64,000 nt of DNA from Candidatus Edwardsbacteria bacterium RifOxyA12_full_54_48 (GCA_001777915.1 MFFN01000001.1:176215-240214), one strand, 5' to 3'; numbered from the stretch's first letter, positions 55,701 through 63,812 are shown. The notes: a model not told the origin generated them from the sequence alone. Translations and numbers: made by a program.

Positions 55701-57986
55701 AACCCAACGGGTATTTTTTATCAGGATGTAACCTATAACCGTAATGCCAGTTTGGATTATTGCACAGAGTTTGGCGTAAGAGCCGCCTCCCTTAAGGAAA
55801 CCAGGGTAGGGCATTTTTCCAGCACAAAATGGAGCGGTCCAAGTGGGGGGTATGTAAAAGACATCACTATCAATCAGGGCACACTTGCATTGCCAGCTTC
55901 TCCAGGTCTTACAGGATCATACTATTCAGTTGCTATGAGTAAAGGAATACCAGATCCTGAGGCTAGAAGCTATTATGCGATACTTTCATGGACATCTAGG
56001 TCAGGTTCGTACCCAATACAAAGCTATCAGATACAGGCACATTATACCGAAAGCCCTACATGGACCGATAGAGCAACAGTATATACAGGTTATTGGAAGG
56101 ATACTGACTGGCCACTTGGTGTTATTGAATACCGTGTCAGATCAGTTGATTCCAAGGGAAATGTCGGACCATGGTCGAATATTTTTAAAGCTTCCGAGCC
56201 CATAACAAACGATCCGATAATTGCTTCTTCAACCACAGATGAAGCTACGGCATATTCTAACGGTAAAAAGATTATGGTGGATAATTCGGGAAAACTTCAC
56301 GTGGTTTTTGCCAGCAATGATAGTGTTTATTATTGTATTTCAACCGACGATGGCAATACCTGGTCTTCTGCCAGTAGCGTTGGTCAAGGCAAGAATCCGG
56401 CCATAGAACTGTCGGGTGCTCAAAAGCCCATGGTTTGCTGGAGCAAAGGCAACGAATTATATCGGGCGGAAAAGGACAGCCTGAAATTCACAGAACCGCA
56501 GATGATCTATGCCGGACCTGAAGGCACAGAAATTTCATACTTGGCTTATGTGCTTGACCAGGCTACCGATAATTCATATTTGGGTTGGGTTGACGACGGG
56601 CCTTCGGGATCGGCAGTATACATTTCGCCATATAATCCGAACACTTCTGCCAATTTAAGCCCCACACCGATAGATCAGGGCGGTACTACAGCCTTTAAAT
56701 CGCCTTCATTGGCATTGGATAAGAAAGGCAAGTTAAAAACCGCCTGGAGTAAAAATGGCATTGTATTCTTCAATGATGAAAATGGACTAACGCAAATCAG
56801 CAATAACGGCATTCACCCTATTGTTGAAACCTACGGTGATAAAACCACCGTGGTTTGGCAGGAGGAAATACTGCCGGATATATATCAGGTGGTAAAAAAG
56901 GTTAAGGGGCCAAAGGGATGGTCTGAAAAACAATTAGTTTCATATCCCGACAGCCTTAACGCCGATTTCCCTGTAGTGGCCGCCTCCGGTCAATATGTTT
57001 ACTGCAAGAATTTATTTGATGATTACTACGACGTCATTTGGAGGGGCGATTATGACAATGGCTGGCAGAGGAGCGTTCAGGATATTACGGCATTTTCCGG
57101 GGGCATTTCAAAATATCCCACGGCGGTATTTAAACAAAAATGGCCTCAATCCAAACTTTATATTGTTTGGACGGAAGATATGTCAAATAATTCCAAGGGA
57201 TCCAAAGCCACATCCATTGTATCTAACGTAAAAAATTATACCTTGTCTGTGGACCCTGTTTCATATTATTATGCCGATGCCGGCACAGAAGAATCTGATA
57301 TTTATAATTATCAAAAATCAGGATCTTTCTATTATGGCCCGCAGCCTGAATATACTGTTGATTATCATGCAACTGAGCTTAAGTACAATTTCCAAAACCT
57401 CGACCCCAAAAAACGATACAGAATAAAAGTCGTTTATTATCACGAATTGGACAAATACGTCATACAAACACTTTCGGTGGATAATACTTTTAAAAAGAAA
57501 ACCACGGTTGATCCGATGACAGTATGCACCGAAGAGCATTGGATACCGACAAGTTGTATCATGGACGGTCAGGTAGATGTAACAATAACAAAGTCCAACG
57601 GGCAATATGCCGTTTGTTCGGTTATTGCTCTTTATGAATACGACAAGGATTGTACGGATAAATCAGGTGATGATATATCTGAAAGTATCAGCACCGTAGT
57701 AACGCAATTTAGATATGAGTTGATGCAAAATTATCCCAACCCCAATACTGGCAAAACGGCCATAAAATACCAGCTTGCCAAGCCGGGAAAGGTCAGCCTT
57801 AAGATATATAACACTCTTGGACAAGTGGTAAAAACCTTGGTTTCACAGGAACAGCAACCAGGATATTACAATGCAGCTTGGGATGGAAAAGATAATGGTG
57901 GTAGGCAAACTTCAGCCGGGGTGTACTTCTACCGCTTGGAATCCGGTGATTTCAAGGCAACCAAGAAGATGGTAGTGATCAAGTAG
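52788..57986 (+). CDS. Giant secreted protein: Zn-phospholipase C-like head, C-terminal sorting domain
   Basis: 1732 residues. A signal peptide ends at NAHSP. Residues 25 to about 250 have the His/Asp spacing of zinc-dependent phospholipase C-like domains: AHSPFMHMYVGSK, FYYIGLTLPDMLDM, and YGAYMHVIQDKIAHQV. A carbohydrate-binding-like beta domain (about 710-860), a fibronectin-III-like domain (about 1055-1130) and propeller-like repeats (about 1140-1480) follow. The last 90 residues match T9SS/FlgD-like sorting domains (NYPNPNTGKTAIKYQL, then GVYFYRLESGDF). The predicted product is a large exported, possibly membrane-active or adhesive protein. Whether the active site is intact cannot be judged. 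Confidence 0.75.
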   Translation: MSKKWYVLALISLILISGIGIANAHSPFMHMYVGSKTFSVWNTYDPEFYNALINDENVYLHKFYYIGLTLPDMLDMETQEKITKLINKFYNNRSYFTQQLYITDNTKNYCQTTINCPSHDISKLWYMVKQAKDNNWSLLRKSIIYGAYMHVIQDKIAHQVMQPASLGHGIAIESDVVDNQKLLEIPESYQELFSSTYIPDWSFITKLYLGRDVNLSQWAYGDFEFVMFCMTVDNPNSAQRLCGWQDYESFNSAYLDPVSYFAVAAIDQGYCVGYSGPDLYWKLKSYMTGWGIMLFSTCGYNMNTNPPSDIGGLLSHPNWKPTDYKDFLVSAATRYVTLPFPLNIFTLLKSDWFFGLIPGVETLVKDIIDWIFDNYDIPNMSWTTYLESSTYLENFYNSLPPEVQNEIGDKYTSMIYALRNYEQYSTIKKPNLRSSYADQPGLAVSCAPLYKQAIGDPQWLEKTSTGASTFLLSRKAGLLGGMFPLELTRPYDYQPGIFDMHFERNGNYVYTTQALDYPTNDNISVKYDVVTVGINDIRVMGKNLDITEPTPLVSTGNMPIFSHQQGNLSYLAQTAIQNGYTELSFEGRSRSQGSPPYYYEQMISSDYRDKYNANMVISNNSNYVYWFKNGQPTRNISEDPLANPVSYWPYTLQLGVMGLAVNFESVEWYLKENQIAYSQDVSSQSAIRVGADGTVAPHNGTWMYKVTGIDGSGTVENELNAPRKVLSSSINSFCYWNLTNIPIVVTENTYLSFWRYVKESPSDQGRIFIDGVTSDGKTLRDWDVGTYLCDQNGTRAHPTNARPQTPTDGWRQYIVNLSPMAGNVVNLMIGYDDQGAESGTFTAYFDDIEIRQGYPYSNQWYAEEFGDNNGSTVALVGKSGDGMDLNYNVWYTYAGELSEWKNGPYLRKNIEPDFVTPDDKDIFVNWTQYDYNHSLHYMLLMQGADNVDRWLIYSANASNHWGNQGWVDMSANPTGIFYQDVTYNRNASLDYCTEFGVRAASLKETRVGHFSSTKWSGPSGGYVKDITINQGTLALPASPGLTGSYYSVAMSKGIPDPEARSYYAILSWTSRSGSYPIQSYQIQAHYTESPTWTDRATVYTGYWKDTDWPLGVIEYRVRSVDSKGNVGPWSNIFKASEPITNDPIIASSTTDEATAYSNGKKIMVDNSGKLHVVFASNDSVYYCISTDDGNTWSSASSVGQGKNPAIELSGAQKPMVCWSKGNELYRAEKDSLKFTEPQMIYAGPEGTEISYLAYVLDQATDNSYLGWVDDGPSGSAVYISPYNPNTSANLSPTPIDQGGTTAFKSPSLALDKKGKLKTAWSKNGIVFFNDENGLTQISNNGIHPIVETYGDKTTVVWQEEILPDIYQVVKKVKGPKGWSEKQLVSYPDSLNADFPVVAASGQYVYCKNLFDDYYDVIWRGDYDNGWQRSVQDITAFSGGISKYPTAVFKQKWPQSKLYIVWTEDMSNNSKGSKATSIVSNVKNYTLSVDPVSYYYADAGTEESDIYNYQKSGSFYYGPQPEYTVDYHATELKYNFQNLDPKKRYRIKVVYYHELDKYVIQTLSVDNTFKKKTTVDPMTVCTEEHWIPTSCIMDGQVDVTITKSNGQYAVCSVIALYEYDKDCTDKSGDDISESISTVVTQFRYELMQNYPNPNTGKTAIKYQLAKPGKVSLKIYNTLGQVVKTLVSQEQQPGYYNAAWDGKDNGGRQTSAGVYFYRLESGDFKATKKMVVIK

Positions 57987-58000
57987 AACCAGTAACAGCA

Positions 58001-58037
58001 AAAGCCACTCTGAGCGTATCAGGGTGGCTTTATTTTT
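58001..58037 (+). terminator. Intrinsic terminator
   Basis: AAAGCCACTCTGA and TCAGGGTGGCTTT pair around GCGTA, followed by ATTTTTAT. It ends the giant exported-protein gene. Confidence 0.85.
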
Positions 58038-58094
58038 ATGCCCAATGGGCTTGTAGGGGGGATGTTCGTGGGGTGCCGTTACTTTTCCATATTA

Positions 58095-58132
58095 TTAAAA
58101 TAAAGAACCCCGAGCCAGGAGGCCCAGGGTTA
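58095..58132 (-). terminator. Minus-strand terminator of the XRE gene
   Basis: On the minus strand AACCCTGGGCC and GGCTCGGGGTT pair around TCCT, followed by CTTTATTTT. It faces the plus-strand terminator at 58001. Confidence 0.75.
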
Positions 58133-58138
58133 AGTACC

Positions 58139-58450
58139 TTACGGTATGATTTTATGTTTTAGCAAAGATGCAGCTTTTATTATCAATTCTCTTTCACCGG
58201 GCGATAAGGATATGTTCTTGTTATTGCTTTTTTGTCGCAGTGTTTTCACAGAGAAAAAACCTGCCAGATCACAATCCAATGCCTGCGCTATCTTGTGCAG
58301 GGTTTCTATGGTCGGGGTCTTCTTCCCTATCTCGATCATGGCAATATAACTAAGACTCAGACCGGCCTTTTCGGCGAACGATTCTTGAGTATATCTGGCC
58401 TGCTTGCGGAGATATTGTATTCGTTTTCCTATTTGTAATTTCAGTTCCAT
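58139..58450 (-). CDS. Cro/C1-type (XRE) regulator
   Basis: 103 residues. The HTH covers about residues 8-62 (QESFAEKAGLSLSYIAMIE, then HKIAQALDCDLAGFFS). The tail ends in a short helix. It differs from the XRE pair at 47731 and 61800 and belongs to a separate subfamily. It sits alone on the minus strand between the two largest exported-protein genes, with a divergent promoter for the gene at 58593, and may control that gene. Confidence 0.88.
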   Translation of the reverse strand: MELKLQIGKRIQYLRKQARYTQESFAEKAGLSLSYIAMIEIGKKTPTIETLHKIAQALDCDLAGFFSVKTLRQKSNNKNISLSPGERELIIKAASLLKHKIIP

Positions 58451-58525
58451 ATGCTACTCCATCTTTATGTGATGATATCATTAGATGAAGTATATTATTA
58501 TCGGCTATCAGTAGATATAATATTA

Positions 58526-58555
58526 TTGACTAATGGTATTATTGTTTGCTATACT
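58526..58555 (+). promoter_or_regulatory. Promoter of the repeat-rich exported protein
   Basis: TTGACT, an 18-base spacer, then TATACT, 37 bases before the ATG at 58593. It is flanked by repeated TATTATTGAC motifs (58521 and 58554), which could be operator half-sites for the divergent XRE regulator. Confidence 0.5.
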
Positions 58556-58592
58556 ATTATTGACCAATCACCATAATATGAAGGGAATGGAA

Positions 58593-61088
58593 ATGAAAAA
58601 TCTAATAATGGTGGCCTTATTTATTTTATTTGCCACTTCTTACGCTTTTGGAAACGGGCGATCTATATGTGAGGGCAATGACCAAGATGGCAGAATACAA
58701 TCCGGGATAACCAACGGTTGTTTAGATGCCAGTGTTTACCAGAGGCAAATAGCCCTTGATGGCGGTCCTGCGTTTATCAGTTCTCCACAAGATTCCAATT
58801 GGGATGGCAGATTTTGGTTGTCTGGCTTTAATGGTACGGTTCAAGCGCTGGCTCTTGATAGTTCTGGCAATATATATGTTGGTGGAGCTTTTACAGCCGT
58901 AAATGGCGATACTGCCTTGAAGTACATAGCTAAGTGGAACGGATCCTCTTGGACAGCACTGGGTAGGGGTTTAAATGGGACTGTATATGCTATTGCATCC
59001 AGTGACAGCGGCGTTTACATAGGCGGCAATTTCACCACCGCAGGTGGAGATAGTGTAAACCATATTGCTAAATGGAGCGAATCTACATGGATATCGTTAG
59101 GTGGTGGTGTGAATAATATCGTCCTTGAAATTGCTTTGGATGGCAGTGATGTGTATGTGGGTGGTTCTTTTGATACAGCTGGTGGAGTCGCTGCAAGCCG
59201 CATTGCCAAATGGGACGGATCTGTATGGTCAAACTTAGGTAGTGGTGTTAACAACAATGTATCTGCTATTGTTTCAGATGGCAGTTATGTATATGCAGGT
59301 GGTTCGTTCACAATAGCCGGTGGTTTGATAGCTAATCGTATTGCCAAATGGAATGGCTCGACCTGGTCGTCTTTAGGGACTGGTGTAAATGGGTCTGTTA
59401 AGTCAATAGCGTTAAATGGCAGTAATGTTTATGCTGGTGGGCAGTTTGATACTGCTGGTGGTATTCGTACTAATCGTATTGCTAGATGGAACGGTTCTTC
59501 TTGGGCATCACTTGGAACCGGGGTGTCTGGTGTCTCATCAAATGTAGAAGCCGTTGTTGTGAGCGGAAGCAGTTTGTTTATTGGTGGAGTATTTGACACT
59601 GTTGGCGGGGTAAGTGCCCGTAACATTGCCAAGTGGAACGGTTCTTCCTGGTCTGCCCTGGGAAGTGGTGCTAATGGTAATGTCTATGCTCTTACGGTCA
59701 GCGGTAGTGAATTGTGTGCAGGAGGTTCTTTTACTATAGCTGGCGGAGTGAGTGCCATTCGTCTTGCAAAATGGAACGGTTCATTTTGGTCAGCAGTTGG
59801 GCAGTCGGCAAATGGCAGAGGTGTGGTTGGTCCGGTAGTTAATGCGCTTGCAACAAGTGACAGCACTATTATTATAGGTGGGCAGTTCACAGTTGCTGGT
59901 AGTGAGATCGTTTATAATATTGCCAAATGGGATGGATCATCTTGGTCCGCTTTAGGGAGTGGCGTTGATAATTCCGTAATTGCCATTGCGGTTAGCGGTA
60001 ATAATATTTATGCCGGGGGTAATTTCACCATAGCTGGTGGTATTGAAGCTAATTATATCGCAAAATGGGACGGATCATCTTGGTCCTCTTTAGGGAGCGG
60101 TTTAAGTGGCCCGGTCTCTTCCATCGCATTAGGTGATAGCGGTGTTTATGTAGGTGGCAGTTTTACTACGGCGGGTGGGGTAAGCGCCAATAGAATTGCC
60201 AAGTGGGATGGGTCAAATTGGTCTGCCCTGGGTGGCGGTGTTAATGGATCTGTTTCGGCTATCGCAATAAAAGGGAGCGATGTTTATGTTGGTGGTAGTT
60301 TTACCACAGCGGGAGGTGTCAGTGTAAATCGTATTGCTAAGTGGGATGGTTCAACCTGGTCAGCATTAGGCAGCGGGTTAAACGACGCTGTCTATGCTAT
60401 TTCTATTAGCGATAGCGATGTTTATGTTGGTGGTAAATTTACAACAGCCGGGGGAATCGCTGCAAGCCGTATCGCTAAATGGAATGGATCGAATTGGTTT
60501 GCGCTTGGTAGTGACGTGGATAATTATGTTAAAGCTATTACGCTTATTGATAATAATATTTATGTTGGCGGAGCTTTTACCACTTTTAGTGGGATTACTG
60601 CAAGCCGTATCGTTAAATGGGATGGATATTCCTGGATGGCCTTAGGGAGTGGGGTGAATAATGTTATTTGTGGCATTGCGGCCATTGAAAGCAGTGTATA
60701 TGTGGGCGGTTATTTTACTACTACAGGTGGAAACCCAAGTTCTCTTTTCGGCATATACCAAAACGAGCTTAATGGCATCGAGGAAAAACTTATCATCAGC
60801 GATCTACAGCCTTTGTTTAAGTTGAAGCAGAACGTACCTAATCCATTCACACAGGGGACAACGATTAATTATCAATTGCAAAAAGCTGGACATGTAAGCC
60901 TTAATGTTTACAATATTACCGGCCAAGTAGTGCGGACACTTGTAGCTGAAGTTCAAAATGTGGGGAGTTATAGTGTTGTGTGGAACGGAAGAGATGACGA
61001 TGGTAAGAGTGTATCAACTGGATTATACTTCTATCGTTTGAGTTTATCGGGCATCAATGATGTTAAGAGACTTGTTTTAATTAAATGA
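58593..61088 (+). CDS. Exported repeat protein (13 propeller-like units) with C-terminal sorting domain
   Basis: 831 residues from the ATG at 58593, which has AAGGGAATGGAA upstream and gives a signal peptide (MKNLIMVALFILFATSYAFG); upstream in-frame ATGs are less likely. The body holds 13 units of about 44-50 residues, each with an IAKWNGSSWSALGSG-like core and a VYVGGSFTTAGG-like second half, and so resembles a long or double beta-propeller. The last 90 residues match a T9SS/FlgD-like sorting domain (NVPNPFTQGTTINYQL, GLYFYRLSL). Near-identical units suggest repeat expansion and recombination. The role is probably surface binding. Confidence 0.82.
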   Translation: MKNLIMVALFILFATSYAFGNGRSICEGNDQDGRIQSGITNGCLDASVYQRQIALDGGPAFISSPQDSNWDGRFWLSGFNGTVQALALDSSGNIYVGGAFTAVNGDTALKYIAKWNGSSWTALGRGLNGTVYAIASSDSGVYIGGNFTTAGGDSVNHIAKWSESTWISLGGGVNNIVLEIALDGSDVYVGGSFDTAGGVAASRIAKWDGSVWSNLGSGVNNNVSAIVSDGSYVYAGGSFTIAGGLIANRIAKWNGSTWSSLGTGVNGSVKSIALNGSNVYAGGQFDTAGGIRTNRIARWNGSSWASLGTGVSGVSSNVEAVVVSGSSLFIGGVFDTVGGVSARNIAKWNGSSWSALGSGANGNVYALTVSGSELCAGGSFTIAGGVSAIRLAKWNGSFWSAVGQSANGRGVVGPVVNALATSDSTIIIGGQFTVAGSEIVYNIAKWDGSSWSALGSGVDNSVIAIAVSGNNIYAGGNFTIAGGIEANYIAKWDGSSWSSLGSGLSGPVSSIALGDSGVYVGGSFTTAGGVSANRIAKWDGSNWSALGGGVNGSVSAIAIKGSDVYVGGSFTTAGGVSVNRIAKWDGSTWSALGSGLNDAVYAISISDSDVYVGGKFTTAGGIAASRIAKWNGSNWFALGSDVDNYVKAITLIDNNIYVGGAFTTFSGITASRIVKWDGYSWMALGSGVNNVICGIAAIESSVYVGGYFTTTGGNPSSLFGIYQNELNGIEEKLIISDLQPLFKLKQNVPNPFTQGTTINYQLQKAGHVSLNVYNITGQVVRTLVAEVQNVGSYSVVWNGRDDDGKSVSTGLYFYRLSLSGINDVKRLVLIK
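58830..60745 (+). repeat. Tandem coding repeat, 13 units
   Basis: Units of about 130-150 bases encode the IAKW...VGGSFTTAGG repeat of the exported protein. Similarity is visible at DNA level between several units (for example those near 59,930, 60,060, 60,190 and 60,330), so copy number may vary between strains. Confidence 0.75.
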
Positions 61089-61281
61089 ACATCCCTACCA
61101 TCTGTCTCTGCCCTAAATAATGACATCAGGGCCAGCTATTCTAATGTGGCCCTTGTGGGCTTCGGTCGCTGTATTTCAGAGCCTTCGACCTCCTCCATTC
61201 CGCTACTCAATCTACTTCGGGCACTATTCGTTCAGGCACGTGATCATTCGCGTGCCTTCTCTATTTGTCATCGCTTGCAGG

Positions 61282-61437
61282 GTAGCGGCGCTGGGGCAAG
61301 GCATGGCACCGTATAGCCACCGGGAAAGACGGCGGCTCCAGGCCAGCTCCAGGTCGCTCGTTCCACCTGTCGCTATTCCGCCGCCTGACCCATAATGCGC
61401 ATTATGGTCCCTTGCCCTTGCCTTGCCCCAGCGCTAC
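61282..61437. other. GC-rich block with long imperfect inverted repeat
   Basis: GTAGCGGCGCTGGGGCAAGGC (61282-61302, first 20 bases given by its parts GTAGCG and CTGGGGCAAGGC) pairs with GCCTTGCCCCAGCGCTAC (61420-61437), leaving a small bulge. G+C is near 60 % in an otherwise AT-rich element. The gap 61089-61799 holds no intact gene; this block, two dif-like sites and a 45-codon remnant are what I see in it. The layout (long bulged hairpin, variable loop) resembles integron attC sites, but the conserved core site is absent. Confidence 0.45.
61385..61412. other. dif-like palindrome A (11-6-11)
   Basis: CTGACCCATAA, centre TGCGCA, TTATGGTCCCT. The ATAA-N6-TTAT frame is that of Xer recombination sites, but the outer arms do not match the Xer consensus well. 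The inner 18 bases form a perfect palindrome. Confidence 0.35.
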
Positions 61438-61445
61438 GCCCGGAG

Positions 61446-61473
61446 GGTTTACATAACCTGCATTATGCAAACT
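61446..61473. other. dif-like palindrome B (11-6-11)
   Basis: GGTTTACATAA, centre CCTGCA, TTATGCAAACT. The arms resemble the XerD and XerC half-sites of dif (ATTTAACATAA and TTATGCGAAAT types) more closely than site A does. It lies 33 bases after site A. Xer-type use is inference from this match. Confidence 0.4.
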
Positions 61474-61504
61474 ACCCTGCTACGCTCTGGAAGGCTGAGC
61501 CTTT

Positions 61505-61642
61505 AGCTACCGTTTGTTTGTGGATGAATCGCAGTTCACCGATGATACTTTACATACCGTTACCGTAGCCGATTCTTTGCTGAATAAAATCGATTACCCT
61601 GCGATATTAAATTACTTCTACAGGCTATACTTATCACCATAA
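61505..61642 (+). pseudogene. C-terminal coding remnant, 45 codons
   Basis: An open stretch in phase with a TAA at 61640 encodes YRLFVDESQFTDDTLHTVTV and continues to NYFYRLYLSP. A stop lies just before it and there is no start codon or ribosome-binding site. It looks like the tail of a lost gene, possibly deleted by recombination at the adjacent GC-rich block. The family is unknown. Confidence 0.35.
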
Positions 61643-61770
61643 AATGCAATATGGAAAATCCATTTTAGCTGGATGCTTTTTTCTGACTATAGTTCTATAT
61701 TGGTAGAAATCGAATTCTTTTCGATGACCGGGGGTCGTCTACACAGAAATACTAATAAATAGCGAAATAA

Positions 61771-61799
61771 AAAAGAGGGTTTGTTAGACCCTCTTATTT
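61771..61799 (-). terminator. Terminator of the right XRE gene
   Basis: AAGAGGG and CCCTCTT pair around a short loop; T-rich sequence follows on both strands, so it may work in both directions. Confidence 0.8.
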
Positions 61800-62192
61800 T
61801 TATGCCTTTTTGGGATGTGGCGTAATAGGCGCGGGGTTTTCTGTTTCCTCGCGTTTCTTCTTTTGTTGTTCATAAAGAAAAACAGATTGCATCAAGATGT
61901 TTTCTTGCAACTGGCGGTTTAGCTTTTTATATATGTTGATGAGTTTTTTTGCGCCTGGATCATTTTTAATTATATCTTCATTGCTTAATTCTGAAGAACT
62001 ATCTATTAAATAATCGGTAGTGACATTCAAGGCTGTTGCTAACCTTTTAAGTGAGTTGGATTGCAATTGAACTAAGTTGCCGCTTTCGATTCTTGATATG
62101 GTTGCCTGTGTTATGGCGGCTTTTTCTGCCAATTGCTTCTGGGTTAAACCCAGTTGAATTCGCTGGGTTTTAACTTTTTCTTGGAGGCTCAT
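61800..62192 (-). CDS. Cro/C1-type (XRE) repressor, right module
   Basis: 130 residues from the ATG ending at 62192, which has AAAGGA upstream on the minus strand; a longer frame starts with TTG inside a promoter and is not used. The HTH is LTQKQLAEKAAITQATISRIE plus LKRLATALNVTTDYLI, in parts. A helical region follows, with a Lys/Glu-rich, Pro-ending tail. It is a paralogue of the repressor at 47731, with matching length, core and DPGAKKLI motif. It is divergent from the plus-strand genes of the right module. Confidence 0.88.
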   Translation of the reverse strand: MSLQEKVKTQRIQLGLTQKQLAEKAAITQATISRIESGNLVQLQSNSLKRLATALNVTTDYLIDSSSELSNEDIIKNDPGAKKLINIYKKLNRQLQENILMQSVFLYEQQKKKREETENPAPITPHPKKA

Positions 62193-62212
62193 AAAATCCT
62201 TTAAAAAAGTAC

Positions 62213-62241
62213 TTGACAAATTTATATTATTGTGGTATATT
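62213..62241 (+). promoter_or_regulatory. Promoter of the right module
   Basis: TTGACA, a 17-base spacer, then TATATT, in the gap divergent from the XRE repressor. It shares TTGACAAAT and the spacer length with the promoter at 51536. Confidence 0.6.
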
Positions 62242-62386
62242 TACAATATATCAAGCGCATACAACCCAATTCCGGCCCAGGGCATATTTTTTTACCCGGC
62301 AATATGCTACAAATATAATTATACTATGATTTAAATAATATGTCAAGCCCATTTTAAAATATTAATTAAAATATGAAGGAGTTCAA

Positions 62387-62590
62387 ATGTCGACGAAAAG
62401 GAAACAAAAAATTGCGAACCAGCCGCTAATCAGCGAGGAGTCTAGATCGCGATTAACAAAGCTTCAGGTCTACCTAGTCGGGTGTGGCTTGGATTATGAC
62501 TACGTAATGGCCATGACAGACCGAAACCAGCAAATGAATCATAGAGGGAATTCAGGTACTGGCAAAACAATTAATAACGCCAGGCAATAG
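62387..62590 (+). CDS. Small protein of the right module
   Basis: 67 residues; GAAGGAG lies at good spacing before the ATG. It is basic, with one helical segment (SRSRLTKLQVYLVGCGLDYDYV) in its middle and a polar tail. There is no family match. It occupies the position that the HTH initiator-like gene holds in the left module, but is far shorter and unrelated by eye. The following 185 bases (62591-62775) hold no gene I can support. Confidence 0.5.
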   Translation: MSTKRKQKIANQPLISEESRSRLTKLQVYLVGCGLDYDYVMAMTDRNQQMNHRGNSGTGKTINNARQ

Positions 62591-62775
62591 CAGGGTAATA
62601 AAACTGAGAGGGCTCATATCAACAATACTTACCGTAAATATTATTCCAGGCTTTTAGGAGCCAGAAGGAGGTGCATTGGCTGTAACATAATATGACCCGA
62701 TTTTGACCTGCAGGCAATAACGCTCTGTAGGCAGATACGCCAAATAACAACCCAACATTAAAAAGGAGGTAAATA

Positions 62776-63549
62776 ATGGCTAAACAATTAACAGGAACCT
62801 GGGAGTGGGCCGGCCGCACGGTAAATTGCTGCCTGGGATGCCGCAACCAGTGTATCTATTGCTACGGGTGTGCAATGGCAGTAATGTTCAGGAGTTTCGA
62901 TCCTTCGAAATGGAAGAATGAGGCGATAGTCGAAAAGGCCCTAACTGCAAAACTACCGGTAGACAATCAAATGGTCATGTTTCCCAGCACACATGACATT
63001 TCCCCGGAAAATCTGCCGAGCCACATCAAATTCATCGGGCGGTTGCTGGAAGCTTACCCTAGAGTGCTTATCGTCAGCAAGCCCCACCTGAAATGCGTCC
63101 GGGCCATTTGCAAAACCTTCAAGTCCCGAAGGGATCAGATACTGTTCCGCTTCACCATCGGCAGTACAGATAGCAAGGTTCTCAAATTCTGGGAGCCCGG
63201 CGCCCCCAGCTTCAAAGAACGGCTGGCTTGCCTAAAACTGGCCCATTCGCTGGGATTTGAAACCAGCGTATCGATGGAGCCGATGCTGGACAACAATCCC
63301 GAAGCTGTGGTCAAAGCGATTAAGCCGTACGTCACAGAAACCGTATGGCTCGGCAAGGCAAATAGACTAAAACAGCGTCTATCAACGAACGGACACAAAG
63401 ACATAAAGACCATGGCCCGGGCGGACGAGCTGCTGGAATGGCAGTCGGATGCCAACATCCATACACTCTATCAGCGGCTGAAGGACGATCCTCAGATTCG
63501 CTGGAAGGACTCAATCAAGAAAGTAGTCGGCTTGGAAGGACCGAAATAA
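62776..63549 (+). CDS. DUF5131 / phage Gp37-Gp68 family radical-SAM-like protein
   Basis: 257 residues with AAAAAGGAGG before the ATG. Near the N-terminus, CCLGCRNQCIYCYGC contains a C-x3-C-x2-C motif of radical-SAM type, and the body (LIVSKPHLKCVRAI, ETSVSMEPMLD) fits a TIM-barrel. Family members (phage Gp37/Gp68, DUF5131) are found in phages and defence loci, often beside TcmP; no TcmP is seen here. The reaction is unknown. G+C (about 50 %) is higher than the surrounding element, so it may have arrived separately. Confidence 0.8.
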   Translation: MAKQLTGTWEWAGRTVNCCLGCRNQCIYCYGCAMAVMFRSFDPSKWKNEAIVEKALTAKLPVDNQMVMFPSTHDISPENLPSHIKFIGRLLEAYPRVLIVSKPHLKCVRAICKTFKSRRDQILFRFTIGSTDSKVLKFWEPGAPSFKERLACLKLAHSLGFETSVSMEPMLDNNPEAVVKAIKPYVTETVWLGKANRLKQRLSTNGHKDIKTMARADELLEWQSDANIHTLYQRLKDDPQIRWKDSIKKVVGLEGPK

Positions 63550-63605
63550 CAACCAAAATACGGGAAGGGCTGGGGCGACTCAGCCTGACCCAAAGGATTT
63601 GTGTA

Positions 63606-63812
63606 ATGCAAGGTTTAACAGAGAATCGCAATTTACTTTTATGGAATGTAAAGCAGGCGGCAGAAGCTTTGGGGTTGTCCGTACATACATTATATTCCTG
63701 GGTTTCAATGCGTCGTATAAAATTTGTGAAGATGGGCAAAAGGACAATGTTTGACCCGCAGGATATCAGGGCTTGGATTAATGAAAATAAAACACAATCT
63801 GAAAGGAATTAA
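63606..63812 (+). CDS. Excisionase-like MerR-type HTH protein, right module
   Basis: 68 residues from the ATG at 63606; the open frame starting at 63438 overlaps the DUF5131 gene and is not used. The core LLWNVKQAAEALGLSVHTLY and wing RRIKFVKMGKRTMFDPQDIRAWI match the left-module protein (49345) over the whole core. AAAGGA lies about 12 bases upstream. It is the last gene before the window end. Confidence 0.83.
   Translation: MQGLTENRNLLLWNVKQAAEALGLSVHTLYSWVSMRRIKFVKMGKRTMFDPQDIRAWINENKTQSERN

Noticed and set aside
58830-60745. CRISPR-like array
   Set aside because: The repeats are in phase with a long open reading frame, units are 130-150 bases, and there are no unique spacers.
61282-61437. 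Integron attC site
   Set aside because: The long bulged hairpin fits in outline, but no RYYYAAC/GTTRRRY core pair is present and there is no integron integrase.
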